From assembly GCA_903902915.1 (NCBI GenBank), contig CAIUWR010000049.1, positions 135,676 to 199,675 of the forward strand: 64,000 nt of DNA, written 5' to 3'. The stretch comes from an uncultured Hyphomicrobiales bacterium. GTDB taxonomy: Bacteria; Pseudomonadota; Alphaproteobacteria; Rhizobiales; Beijerinckiaceae. The notes beneath the pieces are model-generated. The model did no database searches. It worked only from the letters and a program-made list of their open reading frames with translations, and was not told the DNA's origin. The translations under genes were made by a program, and so were the position numbers. The first letter of the stretch is position 1. Every line of letters starts with the position of its first letter. This document shows positions 18,265 to 30,886 of the stretch, piece after piece.

Positions 18265-18758
18265 CGGTCCGTCAAGTCCAGGTCGAGCGACGCATAGGGG
18301 TCGGCCACGCCGAGCCCATGAAGCACGCTGATTTCCAGCGCCTCCATTTCCTCCGCTTCTGCGTCAGTTTCGTGATCATAGCCGAGGAGATGCAGGAAGC
18401 CATGGGCGACCATATGCATGTAATGGTCGCGGAAGGTCTTGCCCTCCTCCTGCGCCTCGCGCGCCACCGTCTCATAGGCGATGGCGATGTCGCCCACGGC
18501 CGCAGACTTCGCCAGCATGGCGCGAGGCGCGGCGGGAAAGGACAGGACATTGGTGGGCTTGTCGAGACCGCGCCACTCGCGGTTGATCTCGCGAATGCGC
18601 GCGTCGTCGCAGAGCAACAGGCTGACCTCCGCGCCGCGCGCGAGCTTGACCTTCGTGGCCGCCACGACTTTGGCGATCACCGCGCTGGCCAGCGCCTCGA
18701 AACCCTCATGCTGGTTCCAGGACTCGCATTCCACCAGCGTCGATAACAGTGGGTTCAT
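18261..18758 (-). CDS. ybeY: Endoribonuclease YbeY
   Basis: A 165-aa zinc-dependent endoribonuclease needed for 16S rRNA 3'-end maturation and ribosome quality control. The metal site HGFLHLLGYDHE is intact, preceded by the family strand NREWRGLDKPTNVLSFP. It overlaps phoH upstream and corC downstream by four bases each, an ATGA chain typical of this operon. Length is normal. Confidence 0.95.
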   Translation of the reverse strand: MNPLLSTLVECESWNQHEGFEALASAVIAKVVAATKVKLARGAEVSLLLCDDARIREINREWRGLDKPTNVLSFPAAPRAMLAKSAAVGDIAIAYETVAREAQEEGKTFRDHYMHMVAHGFLHLLGYDHETDAEAEEMEALEISVLHGLGVADPYASLDLDLTDR

Positions 18759-19806
18759 GACCGGGCCGCCGCCTCGCGACCGGGCGCCTCATAGGCGTCG
18801 ACGATGCGGCGCACCAGATCATGGCGCACCACATCGGCGGCGCGGAAACGCACATGGCCGACGCCTTCCAATTCGCTGAGAAGGCCGATGGCCTCGCTCA
18901 ATCCCGATTTCTGACCGGGCGGCAGATCGGTCTGGGTGGGGTCGCCCGTGATGATCATCCGCGAGCCCTCGCCAAGGCGCGTCAGAAACATCTTCATCTG
19001 CATGGAGGTGGCGTTCTGCGCCTCATCCAGCAGCACGCAGGAGCCGGTGAGCGTGCGCCCGCGCATGAAGGCGAGCGGCGCGACTTCGATCATGCCGGTC
19101 TGCATGCCCCGCTCCACCGTGCGCCCATCCATGAAATCATAGAGCGCGTCGTAGATGGGGCGCAGATAGGGATCGACCTTCTCGCGCATGTCGCCGGGCA
19201 GGAAGCCGAGCCGCTCGCCCGCCTCCACCGCAGGACGCGAGAGAATGAGGCGCTCCACCACGCCCTGTTCCAGCAGGGACACCGCATGGCCGACCGCCAG
19301 CCAGGTCTTGCCCGTGCCCGCCGGGCCCTCGGCGAAGGTGAGTTCGTGCTTCTTCAGCAGGCGCAGATAGAGATCCTGCGCGGCGTTGCGCGCGCGCACC
19401 ATGCCGCGCTTGCGGGTGCCGATCTGCTCGAAGGCGCCGCGCGGGGCCTCCTCCGGCTTTTCCTTGGGGAAGAGCGAGCCCTGCAACGCGCCCTCCTGTA
19501 TGGCGCCGTCCACATCCCCCAGCGTGATGGCCTGGCCGCGCCGCACGCGCTCATAAAGAATTTCCAGCACGCGGCGGGCCTGTTCGCAGGCCTCGGGCGC
19601 GCCCTTCAAAATGACATGGTTGCCATTGGCGACCGCCGAGACCTCGAGCTTGCGCTCGATCTTGGCGATGTTCTGGTCATAGAGGCCAAAGACCAGCGAG
19701 CCGAAACGATTGTCCTCGAAGGCGAGGGTGATCTCGCTGGAATCCGCGTTGCGCTCGATGCGCGCCCGTGGCGGCGCCGCTTCCGTTCTACCGGGAGATG
19801 TCGGCC

Positions 19807-19810
<4 letters not shown>
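18755..19810 (-). CDS. PhoH family protein (PhoH-like ATPase)
   Basis: A 351-aa P-loop ATPase of the PhoH/YbeZ group. An N-terminal RNA-binding-like domain (residues ~15-100, including [18 protein letters not shown]) precedes the ATPase core with Walker [17 protein letters not shown] and Walker [24 protein letters not shown] is a further family signature. PhoH-like proteins act with YbeY, the next gene, in RNA metabolism. Its start at 19810 overlaps the miaB stop by four bases. Confidence 0.93.
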
Positions 19811-21180
<1,370 letters not shown>

Positions 21181-21312
21181 CGAAGAGGCGTCACCTTGGG
21201 ACTGCAAAATTCGAACCCTTGCCTTGGCTGAAGAGAAAACCATTAACCACTTTAGCAGACTTTCGCCCCCGACACAGGCGCATGACGCCAAAGGCCGCGT
21301 TTCTTGCGCAGG

Positions 21313-21795
21313 TCAGGTCTGTTCCCGGCGCAGGATGAGCGCGGTGGCGGCGGGCTGGCCGGGCCTTGCGTAATAGGCCTTGCGCTCGCCGACCTGGGCG
21401 AAGCCGAAGCGCTTGTAGAGCGCCAGCGCGGCGCCTTTGCCCGCCTCGACCTCGAGAAACACCTCGCGCACCCCAAGGGCGGCCATCGCAGCGAGCTGGG
21501 TTTGCAACAGGATGCGGCCAAGGCCCCGCCCCTGCCGGGCCGAATCGACGACGATGGTCAGGATCTCCGCCTCCGGCCCCACATGACGGGCGAGCGAAAA
21601 ACCCTGAACCGTCCGCTCCGTCGAATCCAGCGCCACATGGGCGAGCACCGTGGGCTCGGCGGCCAGCGACGCGATCTCCTGCGCCGACCAGCCCTGATGA
21701 AAGGCGCCCGCATGGATCGTGGCGCAAGCGGACGCATGGGCGGGCGTGAACAGACGAACGAGCGGATCGGCGGCGGGTCTGGCGAAGGGCCACAT
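21313..21795 (-). CDS. rimI: Ribosomal protein S18-alanine N-acetyltransferase (GNAT)
   Basis: A 160-aa GNAT acetyltransferase. The acetyl-CoA loop reads ARQGRGLGRILLQ and the following EVEAGKGAALALYKRFGF matches the RimI signature in which Glu and Asn/Lys contact the peptide. The N-terminal WSAQEIASLAAE segment is also typical. RimI acetylates the N-terminus of ribosomal protein S18; in many genomes it lies directly after tsaB, as here (8-base gap), which supports the assignment over a generic acetyltransferase. Confidence 0.88.
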   Translation of the reverse strand: MWPFARPAADPLVRLFTPAHASACATIHAGAFHQGWSAQEIASLAAEPTVLAHVALDSTERTVQGFSLARHVGPEAEILTIVVDSARQGRGLGRILLQTQLAAMAALGVREVFLEVEAGKGAALALYKRFGFAQVGERKAYYARPGQPAATALILRREQT

Positions 21796-21803
21796 TTTCA
21801 GGC

Positions 21804-22514
21804 TCAGGCGAAGCTGAAGCGGAACGGGGAGGGCGGCTTCACATCGGGCGCCTTGATATAGAGCGGGCGCGGCGGCGCCCCTTCGGGGTCGGCGATCATG
21901 CCCAGACGCGCCACATAAAGGATCGGCGTCGCCACGATCTCGCCCTCCACCTCGGCCGCGCGATGGCCGGACCAGGCGGCGATGGCGAGCAGGGGCGCTG
22001 CGGAACCGGTGATGCGCAAGGGGCCGGGGGGCAGTTTGTCGATGGCCTCGGCGAGCGGCAGAACCGTGGGCGCCAGAAGGATCGCCCCCGTCTGCGAACA
22101 GGCCTGCAAATAAACCTGCCCATGGCGGGCGTCGATGGCCGAAACGATGACGCCGGGCAAGGCGGACTCCCGCTCCTGCGCCGGCTTTGGCCCCAGCACG
22201 AGCGGCGCGGCGAAAGCGGCCAGGGTCGAAACCCCCACCACGGGAATGTCCAGCGCCACGCCAAAGCCGCGCGCCGCCGAAATCGCCACCCTGATGCCCG
22301 TGAAAGATCCCGGACCCACCGTGACGGCGATCCGGTCCAGCGAGGCGAAGCCGCCCTCCACCTGCGCCATCACCCGCTCGATCAGCGGGAGCAGAGCCTC
22401 CGCATGGCCCCGCTCCATGGGGAGGCTTTCGATGACGAGGGGCTCGGTCGCGCCGCTATCGAGCACGCAAGCGGAGATGGCGGGAAGCGCGGTGTCGAGC
22501 GCCAGAATTCTCAT
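21804..22514 (-). CDS. tsaB: tRNA threonylcarbamoyladenosine biosynthesis protein TsaB
   Basis: A 236-aa ASKHA-fold protein, inactive paralogue of TsaD, that scaffolds the t6A37 synthesis complex with TsaD and TsaE. Start of the fold: ILALDTALPAISACVLD; then HAEALLPLIERVM and the conserved VTVGPGSFTGIRVAISAARGF. C-terminal region PRPLYIKAPDVKPP is also typical. It begins with ATG at 22514 and is followed by rimI, the usual partner. Confidence 0.93.
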   Translation of the reverse strand: MRILALDTALPAISACVLDSGATEPLVIESLPMERGHAEALLPLIERVMAQVEGGFASLDRIAVTVGPGSFTGIRVAISAARGFGVALDIPVVGVSTLAAFAAPLVLGPKPAQERESALPGVIVSAIDARHGQVYLQACSQTGAILLAPTVLPLAEAIDKLPPGPLRITGSAAPLLAIAAWSGHRAAEVEGEIVATPILYVARLGMIADPEGAPPRPLYIKAPDVKPPSPFRFSFA

Positions 22515-22547
22515 CGGGTCAAACAGTCCTCATGGGCGTGGTGGGGT

Positions 22548-23108
22548 TCAGATCTGCTCCACCGCCTGAACCTCGGGCAGATAGTGGCGGAACATGTTCT
22601 GGATGCCATGTTTCAGAGTGGCCGTGGAGGAGGGGCAGCCGGAGCAGGCGCCCTTCATGGCCAGATAGACCGTGCCGTCGCGAAAGCCCCGGAAGGTGAT
22701 GTCGCCGCCATCGCTGGCCACCGCCGGGCGAACGCGCGCCTCCAGCAGCTCCTTGATCGTGGCCACGGTTTCCTCGTCGGCGGGATCGTAGAATTCGGCC
22801 GCGCTCTCGCCATCCTCGCTTTCGCCCGCCTCAAGCAGGGGGGCGCCGGAGGTGTAATGTTCCATGATCACGCCGAGAATGGCGGGCTTGAGGTGCTGCC
22901 ACTCGCCGTCGGCCTTGGTGACGGAAATGAAATCGCCTGCGAAGAATACGCCGCTCACGCCCTCGATGGAAAACAGCGCCTGCGCGAGCGGCGAGCGGGC
23001 GGCGGCTGAGGCGCTTGGCATGTCGAGCACGCCGTTCTGCATGACGGAACGTCCGGGCAGGAACTTCAAGGTGGCGGGATTGGGCGTCGATTCGGTCTGG
23101 ATGAACAT
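22548..23108 (-). CDS. NifU-family iron-sulfur scaffold/carrier protein
   Basis: A 186-aa two-domain Nfu-type protein. The N-terminal Nfu_N domain begins MFIQTESTPNPATLKFLPG; the C-terminal NifU domain holds the cluster-binding CxxC in MKGACSGCPSS. Such proteins deliver 4Fe-4S clusters to target enzymes in alphaproteobacteria and mitochondria. The family start MFIQTE places the ATG at 23108; the frame extends 15 codons further without similarity. Located between trpS and tsaB on the same strand, as in other Rhizobiales. Confidence 0.93.
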   Translation of the reverse strand: MFIQTESTPNPATLKFLPGRSVMQNGVLDMPSASAAARSPLAQALFSIEGVSGVFFAGDFISVTKADGEWQHLKPAILGVIMEHYTSGAPLLEAGESEDGESAAEFYDPADEETVATIKELLEARVRPAVASDGGDITFRGFRDGTVYLAMKGACSGCPSSTATLKHGIQNMFRHYLPEVQAVEQI

Positions 23109-23204
23109 GTGCGGCTCCTCATCGCCCGGTTCAAGGCCGGGGGGGACGCGCAAGATATCATCCGTTCTGCGGGACAGTTCAAGTCCCGCAGGCCCGATGA
23201 GGCC

Positions 23205-24239
23205 TCAGCGCACGAAGCCCACGATGTCCTTCACGCTGCTCATCGTCTGCGCCGCCAGCACCCGGGCGCGGTCGGAGCCGTCCTTGAGCACCGCGTCGAT
23301 ATAGGCGTGATCGCCCTGAATGCGCTTCATTTCGGCGCCGATGGGGCCGAGCCTAGCCACCGCCAGATCGACCAAAGCGCTCTTGAAGCTGGAGAAATTG
23401 GCGCCGCCGAAGTCGCGCAGCACGTCCACCTTGGCGCAACCGTTCAGCGCTGCATAGATGCCCACCAGATTGTCCGCCTCGGGACGCGCCGCCAGACCCG
23501 CGACTTCGGAGGGCAGGGCGTCCGAATCGGTCTTGGCCTTGCGCACCTTCTGGGCGATCACGTCGGCGTCGTCGGAGAGATTCAGGCGCGAATTATCGGA
23601 AGGGTCGGACTTCGACATTTTCTTGGCCCCATCGCGCAGGCTCATGACGCGCGTCGCCGGACCCTGAATCAGGGGCTCGGGCAGGGGGAAGAAGCCATCC
23701 TCGAAGCCGTTCTCAGCGATGGATTGCGAAAAATCATTGTTGAACTTCTGCGCGATGTCGCGCGCCAGCTCCAGATGCTGCTTCTGGTCCTCGCCCACCG
23801 GCACATGGGTGGCGCGATAGACCAGAATGTCGGCGGCCATCAGGGTGGGGTAGGCGTAGAGGCCGAGCGAGGCGTTTTCGCGGTCCTTGCCCGCCTTCTC
23901 CTTGAACTGGGTCATGCGGTTGAGCCAGCCGACGCGGGCCACGCAGTTGAAAATCCACGCAAGTTCCGCGTGTTCGGCGACCTGGCTCTGGTTGAAGACG
24001 ATATGCTTCTTCGGATCGATGCCGGACGCGATGAAGGCCGCCGTCACTTCGCGGATGTTGGATTTCAGCACGGCGGGCGGCTGCGGCACGGTGATCGCAT
24101 GCAGATCCACCACGCAATAGATGCAGTCATGGGTCTCCTGCAGGGCCACGAACTTCGTGATCGCGCCCAGATAGTTCCCCAGATGCAGATTGCCGGTCGG
24201 CTGCACGCCCGAGAAGACGCGTTCCTGGAATTTGGCCAT
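23205..24239 (-). CDS. trpS: Tryptophanyl-tRNA synthetase
   Basis: A 344-aa class I aminoacyl-tRNA synthetase. The HIGH-type motif lies in [18 protein letters not shown] and the KMSKS loop in [16 protein letters not shown]. The central [22 protein letters not shown] segment (here beginning ADILVYRA) binds tryptophanyl-adenylate. Normal length; starts at ATG 24239. Confidence 0.97.
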   Translation of the reverse strand: MAKFQERVFSGVQPTGNLHLGNYLGAITKFVALQETHDCIYCVVDLHAITVPQPPAVLKSNIREVTAAFIASGIDPKKHIVFNQSQVAEHAELAWIFNCVARVGWLNRMTQFKEKAGKDRENASLGLYAYPTLMAADILVYRATHVPVGEDQKQHLELARDIAQKFNNDFSQSIAENGFEDGFFPLPEPLIQGPATRVMSLRDGAKKMSKSDPSDNSRLNLSDDADVIAQKVRKAKTDSDALPSEVAGLAARPEADNLVGIYAALNGCAKVDVLRDFGGANFSSFKSALVDLAVARLGPIGAEMKRIQGDHAYIDAVLKDGSDRARVLAAQTMSSVKDIVGFVR

Positions 24240-24319
24240 GACTGTCTACCCTGCCGCTTGTTCGCGCGGGCCTTATCGCAATGCACAGGCTCCAAGGCAA
24301 GGGCGCGCGGCTGGCGCCG

Positions 24320-25630
<1,311 letters not shown>

Positions 25631-25646
25631 GTCGGTTCCTTCAGGC

Positions 25647-26228
25647 TCAACGCAAATCTATGGATTCGAGAACCAGCGACGTGTTGGTGTAGACGCAAAT
25701 CTCGGCGGCGATGGCCATGGAGCGGCGCACGGTCTCCTCCGCGTCGAGCCCCATGGGGAGCAGGGCGCGGGCCGCCGACAGGGCGTAATTGCCGCCCGAC
25801 CCAATCGCCATGGCGGCGCCGAATTCGCCAGCTTCCGGCTCCAGAACGTCGCCGGTGCCGGTGAGAACGAGGCCTACCTGCTTGTCGGCCACCAGCATCA
25901 TGGCTTCCAGACGGCGCAGATAGCGGTCGGTGCGCCAGTCCTTGGCCAGCTCCACGCAGGCGCGCATCAATTGGCCGGGGTATTGATCCAGCTTGGCCTC
26001 CAGCCGCTCGAAGAGGGTGAAGGCGTCGGCGGTGGCGCCTGCGAAGCCCGCGATCACATCGCCCGCCTTGCCGAGGCGCCGCACCTTGCGGGCGTTGCCC
26101 TTGATGATGGTGGGGCCAAGGCTCACCTGCCCGTCGCCGCCGATCACCACGCGCCCATCCTTGCGCACCATGAGGATCGTGGTGGCGTGCCAGCCCTGCG
26201 ATCCGCTCTGCCGTTCATCCTGCATCAT
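25647..26228 (-). CDS. hslV: ATP-dependent protease subunit HslV
   Basis: A 193-aa proteasome-beta-type peptidase that partners HslU. The nucleophilic Thr is in [13 protein letters not shown], after a propeptide of about 14 residues that must be removed to expose it; this longer leader is usual in alphaproteobacteria. The GDGQVSLG and [14 protein letters not shown] segments are family hallmarks. Two ATG codons stand in tandem (26228 and 26225). Divergent from the his operon, so the gap to hisB (about 107 bases) should hold two promoters, at least one heat-inducible in relatives. Confidence 0.96.
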   Translation of the reverse strand: MMQDERQSGSQGWHATTILMVRKDGRVVIGGDGQVSLGPTIIKGNARKVRRLGKAGDVIAGFAGATADAFTLFERLEAKLDQYPGQLMRACVELAKDWRTDRYLRRLEAMMLVADKQVGLVLTGTGDVLEPEAGEFGAAMAIGSGGNYALSAARALLPMGLDAEETVRRSMAIAAEICVYTNTSLVLESIDLR

Positions 26229-26335
26229 CGTCTCCTGCGGGCGTGAGGGCGCATCTATGACCCATGATCCACCTTTGCAAGGGTAGCAAAGCGGTCTGGG
26301 CCTTGCTAGAAGCCGGGGGCAACCGGAGTATTCTC

Positions 26336-26929
26336 ATGCGCGCCGCCTCCCTTTCGCGCAAGACGCGGGAAACCGACATTCAGGTCGAGGTCACGCTCGA
26401 TGGCTCGGGCCTGTCCGAGATTTCGACGGGCGTGGGCTTTTTCGACCATATGCTCGACCAGATCGCGCGCCATTCCCTCATCGACCTGAAGATTCAGGCG
26501 AAGGGCGACCTGCATATCGACTTCCACCACACGGTGGAGGATGTGGGCATCGCGCTGGGTCAGGCGATCCGCAAGGCCTTGGGCGACCTGAAGGGGATCA
26601 CCCGATATGCTGACGTGCATCTGCCCATGGACGAGACCCTGACGCGGGTGGCGCTCGACATTTCGGGCCGCGCCTTCCTCGTGTTCAACACCACATTCCA
26701 CACGCCCAAGATCGGCGAATTCGACACCCAGCTCGTGCGCGAGTTCTTCCAGGCCTTCGCCATGAACGCCGGGCTGACCCTGCATGTGGAGACGCTCTAT
26801 GGGGTCAACGACCACCATATTTCGGAATCCTGCTTCAAGGGTCTGGCGCGGGCGCTGCGGATCGCCATCTCCATCGACGAACGCCAGAGCGGCCGCGTTC
26901 CCTCCACCAAGGGAACTCTGAACGGCTGA
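26336..26929 (+). CDS. hisB: Imidazoleglycerol-phosphate dehydratase
   Basis: A 197-aa enzyme for the sixth step of histidine synthesis, a manganese-dependent dehydratase. Metal-binding motifs are [14 protein letters not shown] and [24 protein letters not shown] is also characteristic. It is the monofunctional form without a phosphatase domain. The frame opens further upstream, but ATG at 26336, preceded by CGGAG, matches the family start ([12 protein letters not shown]). First gene of hisB-DUF2628-hisH-hisA-hisF-hisE. Confidence 0.96.
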   Translation: MRAASLSRKTRETDIQVEVTLDGSGLSEISTGVGFFDHMLDQIARHSLIDLKIQAKGDLHIDFHHTVEDVGIALGQAIRKALGDLKGITRYADVHLPMDETLTRVALDISGRAFLVFNTTFHTPKIGEFDTQLVREFFQAFAMNAGLTLHVETLYGVNDHHISESCFKGLARALRIAISIDERQSGRVPSTKGTLNG

Positions 26930-26936
26930 GAACGAC

Positions 26937-27410
26937 ATGACCATTTTCACGGTGCATATCCCGGTCGAGGCCCGCGATCCTGAACGGATCGCGGATCAGA
27001 TCCGGCTCGTCCCCGAAAAGGCGTCGCTGGCGGCCTTCTTCTTCGGGCCGGTCTGGCTCGCGGCGCAGGGCGCATATCTGGCGGCGGGCGGTTTCGTTCT
27101 GGCGGTGATCGCGCTCGCGGCGAGCCGCGTCTTCCTTGGCCTGTCGGCGGAGGGCGTCGCATTGATTTTGTGCCTGATGCAGGCCTTCATCGGCCTCGAA
27201 GGCCATCAGATGGCGCGGGCGGCGGCGAGCCGGGGACGCTCCCGGTTGGTCGACGTGGTCAACGCCGCCACCGTCGAAGAGGGCGAGCATATCGCCCTGC
27301 GCCGCCTCATCAGCGCGCAGACGGCCCAGCCCGTCCGTCCGGCGGCGCCGACTTACATGCGCGACCCTGATCTGCCCGGGATCGGGCTCTTCCCCGGCGC
27401 CGGAGGCTGA
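26937..27410 (+). CDS. DUF2628 domain-containing membrane protein
   Basis: A 157-aa protein with a cytoplasmic-type N-terminus ([20 protein letters not shown]) followed by two or three hydrophobic segments ([58 protein letters not shown]) and a polar tail. The [14 protein letters not shown] pattern is typical of DUF2628. It lies seven bases after hisB and one base before hisH, a position this family often holds in Rhizobiales his operons, but no role in histidine synthesis is known. Confidence 0.88.
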   Translation: MTIFTVHIPVEARDPERIADQIRLVPEKASLAAFFFGPVWLAAQGAYLAAGGFVLAVIALAASRVFLGLSAEGVALILCLMQAFIGLEGHQMARAAASRGRSRLVDVVNAATVEEGEHIALRRLISAQTAQPVRPAAPTYMRDPDLPGIGLFPGAGG

Positions 27411-27411
27411 C

Positions 27412-28062
27412 ATGACCGTCGCCATCATCGACTATGGATCGGGCAATCTTCATTCCGCGAAGAAGGCTTTCGAGACAGCCGCCGCGAATGCGGGCCTCGA
27501 TCTGCCCATCCTCCTCACCAGCGATCCCGCGCTCGTGCGCAAGGCTGACCGCGTCGTGCTGCCGGGCGTCGGCGCCTTCGCCGATTGCCGCCGCGGCCTC
27601 GACGCCATTCCCGGCATGATCGAGGCGATGACCGAGGCGGTCCTGTCGCGCGGGAGGCCCTTTCTGGGGATTTGCGTGGGCATGCAGTTGCTGGCCACGC
27701 GCGGGCTCGAACATCAGGTGAGCGCGGGGCTCGACTGGATCCCCGGCGACGTGCAGGCCATCACGCCAGCCGATCCCAGCCTCAAAGTGCCGCACATGGG
27801 CTGGAACACCCTCGATTTGCGCAGGCCTCATCCGCTGCTGGCGGGCGTCGCCACTGGCGACAAGGGGCTGCACGCCTATTTCGTCCATTCCTACGAGCTG
27901 AAGGCGGCGCAGGAGGAGATGATCCTCGCCAGCACCAACTATGGCGGGCCTGTCACCGCCATGGTCGCCCGCGGCAATATCGCGGGCACCCAATTTCATC
28001 CCGAAAAAAGCCAGACGCTGGGTCTGGCGCTGATCGCCAATTTCATGAGGTGGACGCCGTGA
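27412..28062 (+). CDS. hisH: Imidazole glycerol phosphate synthase, glutamine amidotransferase subunit
   Basis: A 216-aa class I glutamine amidotransferase that supplies ammonia to HisF. The catalytic Cys is in [11 protein letters not shown], and the His-Glu pair in TQFHPEKSQ. The N-terminal [17 protein letters not shown] is diagnostic of HisH. Its last codons overlap the GTG start of hisA by four bases (GTGA). Confidence 0.97.
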   Translation: MTVAIIDYGSGNLHSAKKAFETAAANAGLDLPILLTSDPALVRKADRVVLPGVGAFADCRRGLDAIPGMIEAMTEAVLSRGRPFLGICVGMQLLATRGLEHQVSAGLDWIPGDVQAITPADPSLKVPHMGWNTLDLRRPHPLLAGVATGDKGLHAYFVHSYELKAAQEEMILASTNYGGPVTAMVARGNIAGTQFHPEKSQTLGLALIANFMRWTP

Positions 28063-28805
28063 TCCTGTTTCCCGCCATCGACCTCAAGGACGGGGAATGC
28101 GTCCGTCTCATTCATGGCGACATGGCGCAGGCCACGGTCTTCAACACCAATCCCGCCGCGCAGGCCTGCGCCTTCGAGGCGCAGGGTTTCGATTATCTGC
28201 ATGTGGTGGATCTGGACGGCGCCTTCGCAGGCAAGCCCATGAATGCGCAAGCGGTGGAGGCCATCGTCGGCGCCGTGAAGATGCGCGTGCAGCTGGGCGG
28301 CGGCATCCGCGACATGCGCACCATCGAGGGCTGGCTCGGCAAGGGCATCTCCCGCGTCATCATCGGCACCGCCGCCGTGAAAGACCCTGACCTTGTGCGC
28401 GAAGCCGCGCGCCGTCATCCCGGCCGCATCGCCGTGGGGGTGGACGCGCGCGACGGGCTCGTGGCGGTGGAAGGCTGGGCGAAGGTTTCGCAGGTCTCCG
28501 CCGTGGAGCTGGGCAAGCGGTTCGAAGACGCTGGCGTCGCCGCCATCATCTATACCGACATCGCCCGCGACGGCGTGCTGAAGGGCCTCAACATCGAGGC
28601 GACCCTGGCGCTGGCCGACGCCCTGACCATTCCGGTCATCGCCTCGGGGGGTCTCGCCTCCCTCGACGACATCCGCCGCCTGCTGCAACCTGATTGCGCC
28701 CGGCTCGCCGGCGCCATTTCGGGCCGCGCGCTCTATGATGGCCGCCTCGATCCTGCGCAGGCGCTGGCGCTCATCCGCGCCGCCAAGGAGGCTTCGCTTG
28801 CTTAA
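28059..28805 (+). CDS. hisA: Phosphoribosylformimino-5-aminoimidazole carboxamide ribotide isomerase
   Basis: A 248-aa (beta/alpha)8-barrel isomerase of histidine synthesis. Catalytic Asp residues are in [14 protein letters not shown] (strand 1) and [12 protein letters not shown] (strand 5); phosphate-binding glycines are in QLGGGIRD and IASGGLAS. The start is the GTG at 28059, overlapping hisH by four bases; the frame is open far upstream inside hisH, but that part is not HisA. Confidence 0.96.
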   Translation: MILFPAIDLKDGECVRLIHGDMAQATVFNTNPAAQACAFEAQGFDYLHVVDLDGAFAGKPMNAQAVEAIVGAVKMRVQLGGGIRDMRTIEGWLGKGISRVIIGTAAVKDPDLVREAARRHPGRIAVGVDARDGLVAVEGWAKVSQVSAVELGKRFEDAGVAAIIYTDIARDGVLKGLNIEATLALADALTIPVIASGGLASLDDIRRLLQPDCARLAGAISGRALYDGRLDPAQALALIRAAKEASLA

Positions 28806-29559
28806 GCGCCGCGTCATCCCCTGCCTCGATGTGAAAGACGGCCGCGTCGTCAAGGGCGTGAACTTCGTTGATCTGCGCGATGCGGGCGACCCCGTGGAGA
28901 GCGCCATCGCCTATGACAAGGCGGGCGCCGACGAATTGTGCTTTCTCGACATCACCGCCAGCCACGAAAATCGCGGCATCATCTTCGATGTGGTGAGCCG
29001 CACGGCGGAAGCCTGTTTCATGCCGCTGACCGTGGGCGGGGGCGTGCGCACCACCGAAGACATTCGCAAGCTCTTGCTGGCGGGCGCGGACAAGGTGTCG
29101 ATCATGACGGCCGCCGTCCACAACCGCGACTTCGTGCGCGAAGCGGCGGAAAAATTCGGCAGCCAGTGCATCGTTGTCGCCATCGACGCCAAGTTGGTGT
29201 CGCCCGGCAAATGGGAGATCTTCACCCATGGCGGGCGCAAGCCCACCGGCCTCGACGCGGTCGACTACGCCCGCGAGGTGGTGGCCCTGGGGGCGGGCGA
29301 AATCCTGCTGACCTCCATGGACCGCGACGGCACGAAGGCGGGCTTCGACGTGGCCCTGACCCGCGCCGTGGCGGACGCCGTGCCCGTGCCGCTGATCGCC
29401 TCGGGCGGGGTGGGCGATCTCGACCATCTGGTGGCGGGCGTGACCGAAGGCCATGCGACGGCGGTGCTGGCGGCTTCGATCTTCCACTTCGGCGAATATA
29501 CGATCCGCCAGGCCAAGGAACATATGGCGCGGGCCGGCATCGCCATGCGGCTGGATTGA
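28798..29559 (+). CDS. hisF: Imidazole glycerol phosphate synthase, cyclase subunit
   Basis: A 253-aa (beta/alpha)8-barrel cyclase that makes imidazole glycerol phosphate and AICAR using ammonia from HisH. Catalytic Asp residues lie in [14 protein letters not shown] and [12 protein letters not shown]. The family start [10 protein letters not shown] indicates the TTG at 28798, which overlaps the end of hisA by eight bases; no ATG is available near the domain start. Confidence 0.96.
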   Translation: MLKRRVIPCLDVKDGRVVKGVNFVDLRDAGDPVESAIAYDKAGADELCFLDITASHENRGIIFDVVSRTAEACFMPLTVGGGVRTTEDIRKLLLAGADKVSIMTAAVHNRDFVREAAEKFGSQCIVVAIDAKLVSPGKWEIFTHGGRKPTGLDAVDYAREVVALGAGEILLTSMDRDGTKAGFDVALTRAVADAVPVPLIASGGVGDLDHLVAGVTEGHATAVLAASIFHFGEYTIRQAKEHMARAGIAMRLD

Positions 29560-29569
29560 GGGGCGACGA

Positions 29570-29890
29570 ATGACCAAATTCACGCTGGCTGATCTGGATG
29601 CTATCATCGCTTCGCGCACGTCAGCCGATGCGGGTGCCTCCTATACGAAATCCCTGCTCGACGCTGGCGTGGCCCGCGCGGCGAAGAAATTCGGCGAAGA
29701 GGCTGTCGAAGCCGTCATCGCCGCGATGGAGCAGGACAAGACGGCCTTGATGAAAGAGTCCGCCGATGTGCTCTACCATCTGCTGGTTCTGATGCGCGCG
29801 GGGGGCGTGAGCCTCGAAGAGGTCGAGGGCGAGTTGCAGCGGCGCACCGCGCAATCGGGCCATGCGGAAAAGGCGTCGCGACCGACATAG
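29570..29890 (+). CDS. hisE: Phosphoribosyl-ATP pyrophosphatase
   Basis: A 106-aa all-alpha MazG-like pyrophosphatase for the second step of histidine synthesis. The metal-binding helices are seen as [14 protein letters not shown] and [14 protein letters not shown]. It begins with ATG at 29570, ten bases after hisF. The frame continues upstream in hisF, but the family similarity starts at [10 protein letters not shown]. Last his gene of the operon. Confidence 0.95.
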   Translation: MTKFTLADLDAIIASRTSADAGASYTKSLLDAGVARAAKKFGEEAVEAVIAAMEQDKTALMKESADVLYHLLVLMRAGGVSLEEVEGELQRRTAQSGHAEKASRPT

Positions 29891-29911
29891 GGTTACGGCG
29901 ACAAGCCGGGG

Positions 29912-30871
29912 ATGCGAATGGACGAGCTCAACACAGTCGAGAGCACCGAACTATCGCCCTACCGGCGCTTCAGCCGCTCGGAATGGGCGGCCCTGCGCGC
30001 CGATACGCCGCTCACCCTCACCATCGACGATCTCGCCAAACTGCAATCCATCAACGATCCGATCTCGGTGGAGGAGGTCATCGCGATCTATCTGCCGCTG
30101 TCGCGCCTGCTGGCGCTCTATGTCGCGGCGACGCAGGGCCTGTTCAAGGCGACGCAGCGCTTTCTGGGCGCCGAAGACGGCAAGGTGCCCTATATCATCG
30201 GCATCGCCGGGTCAGTGGCAGTGGGCAAATCGACAACTGCGCGCGTGTTGAAGGCGCTGCTCTCGCGCTGGCCCAACACGCCGAAGGTGGAGCTGATCAC
30301 CACCGACGGCTTTTTGCTGCCCAACGCTGTGCTGCAACGCGAAGGCCTGATGGAGAAGAAGGGCTTTCCCGAGAGCTACGACGGCGCGGCGCTCGTGCGC
30401 TTTCTAGCGGAGATCAAGGCGGGCAAACGGCGGGTGACGGCGCCGGTCTATTCGCATCTGACCTATGACGTGGTGCCGGGCGACGAGGTCATGGTGGACC
30501 GGCCCGACATTCTCATCGTCGAAGGCCTGAATGTGCTGCTGCCGAACAAATTGGGACGCAGCATCCCCTTCGTCTCGGATTTCTTCGATTTCTCGGTCTA
30601 TCTCCATGCGGAGGACGAAGATCTGGAACGCTGGTACATCGAACGTTTCATGCGCCTGCGCGAAACGGCTTTCCGCGATCCACGATCCTATTTCAAGAAA
30701 TATGCGGATCTCAGCGACGAAGAGGCGCGGCGCACCGCGCGATCCATCTGGACGCGCATCAATCTGCGCAATCTGCATGAAAATGTGCTGCCCACGCGGG
30801 CGCGGGCGAGCCTGGTTCTGACGAAGGGCCCCACGCACAGAATCGAGGCGGTGGCCCTTCGCAAATTGTGA
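29912..30871 (+). CDS. coaA: Type I pantothenate kinase
   Basis: A 319-aa P-loop kinase that commits pantothenate to coenzyme A. Walker A is [16 protein letters not shown]; the substrate lid and active site include [17 protein letters not shown] and the [11 protein letters not shown] motif. C-terminal NLRENILPTRARA-type segment is present ([16 protein letters not shown]). It lies 21 bases after hisE and is probably co-transcribed, an order common in Rhizobiales. Converges with the PfkB kinase gene. Confidence 0.96.
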   Translation: MRMDELNTVESTELSPYRRFSRSEWAALRADTPLTLTIDDLAKLQSINDPISVEEVIAIYLPLSRLLALYVAATQGLFKATQRFLGAEDGKVPYIIGIAGSVAVGKSTTARVLKALLSRWPNTPKVELITTDGFLLPNAVLQREGLMEKKGFPESYDGAALVRFLAEIKAGKRRVTAPVYSHLTYDVVPGDEVMVDRPDILIVEGLNVLLPNKLGRSIPFVSDFFDFSVYLHAEDEDLERWYIERFMRLRETAFRDPRSYFKKYADLSDEEARRTARSIWTRINLRNLHENVLPTRARASLVLTKGPTHRIEAVALRKL

Positions 30872-30886
30872 ACCGTCAGATTTTTC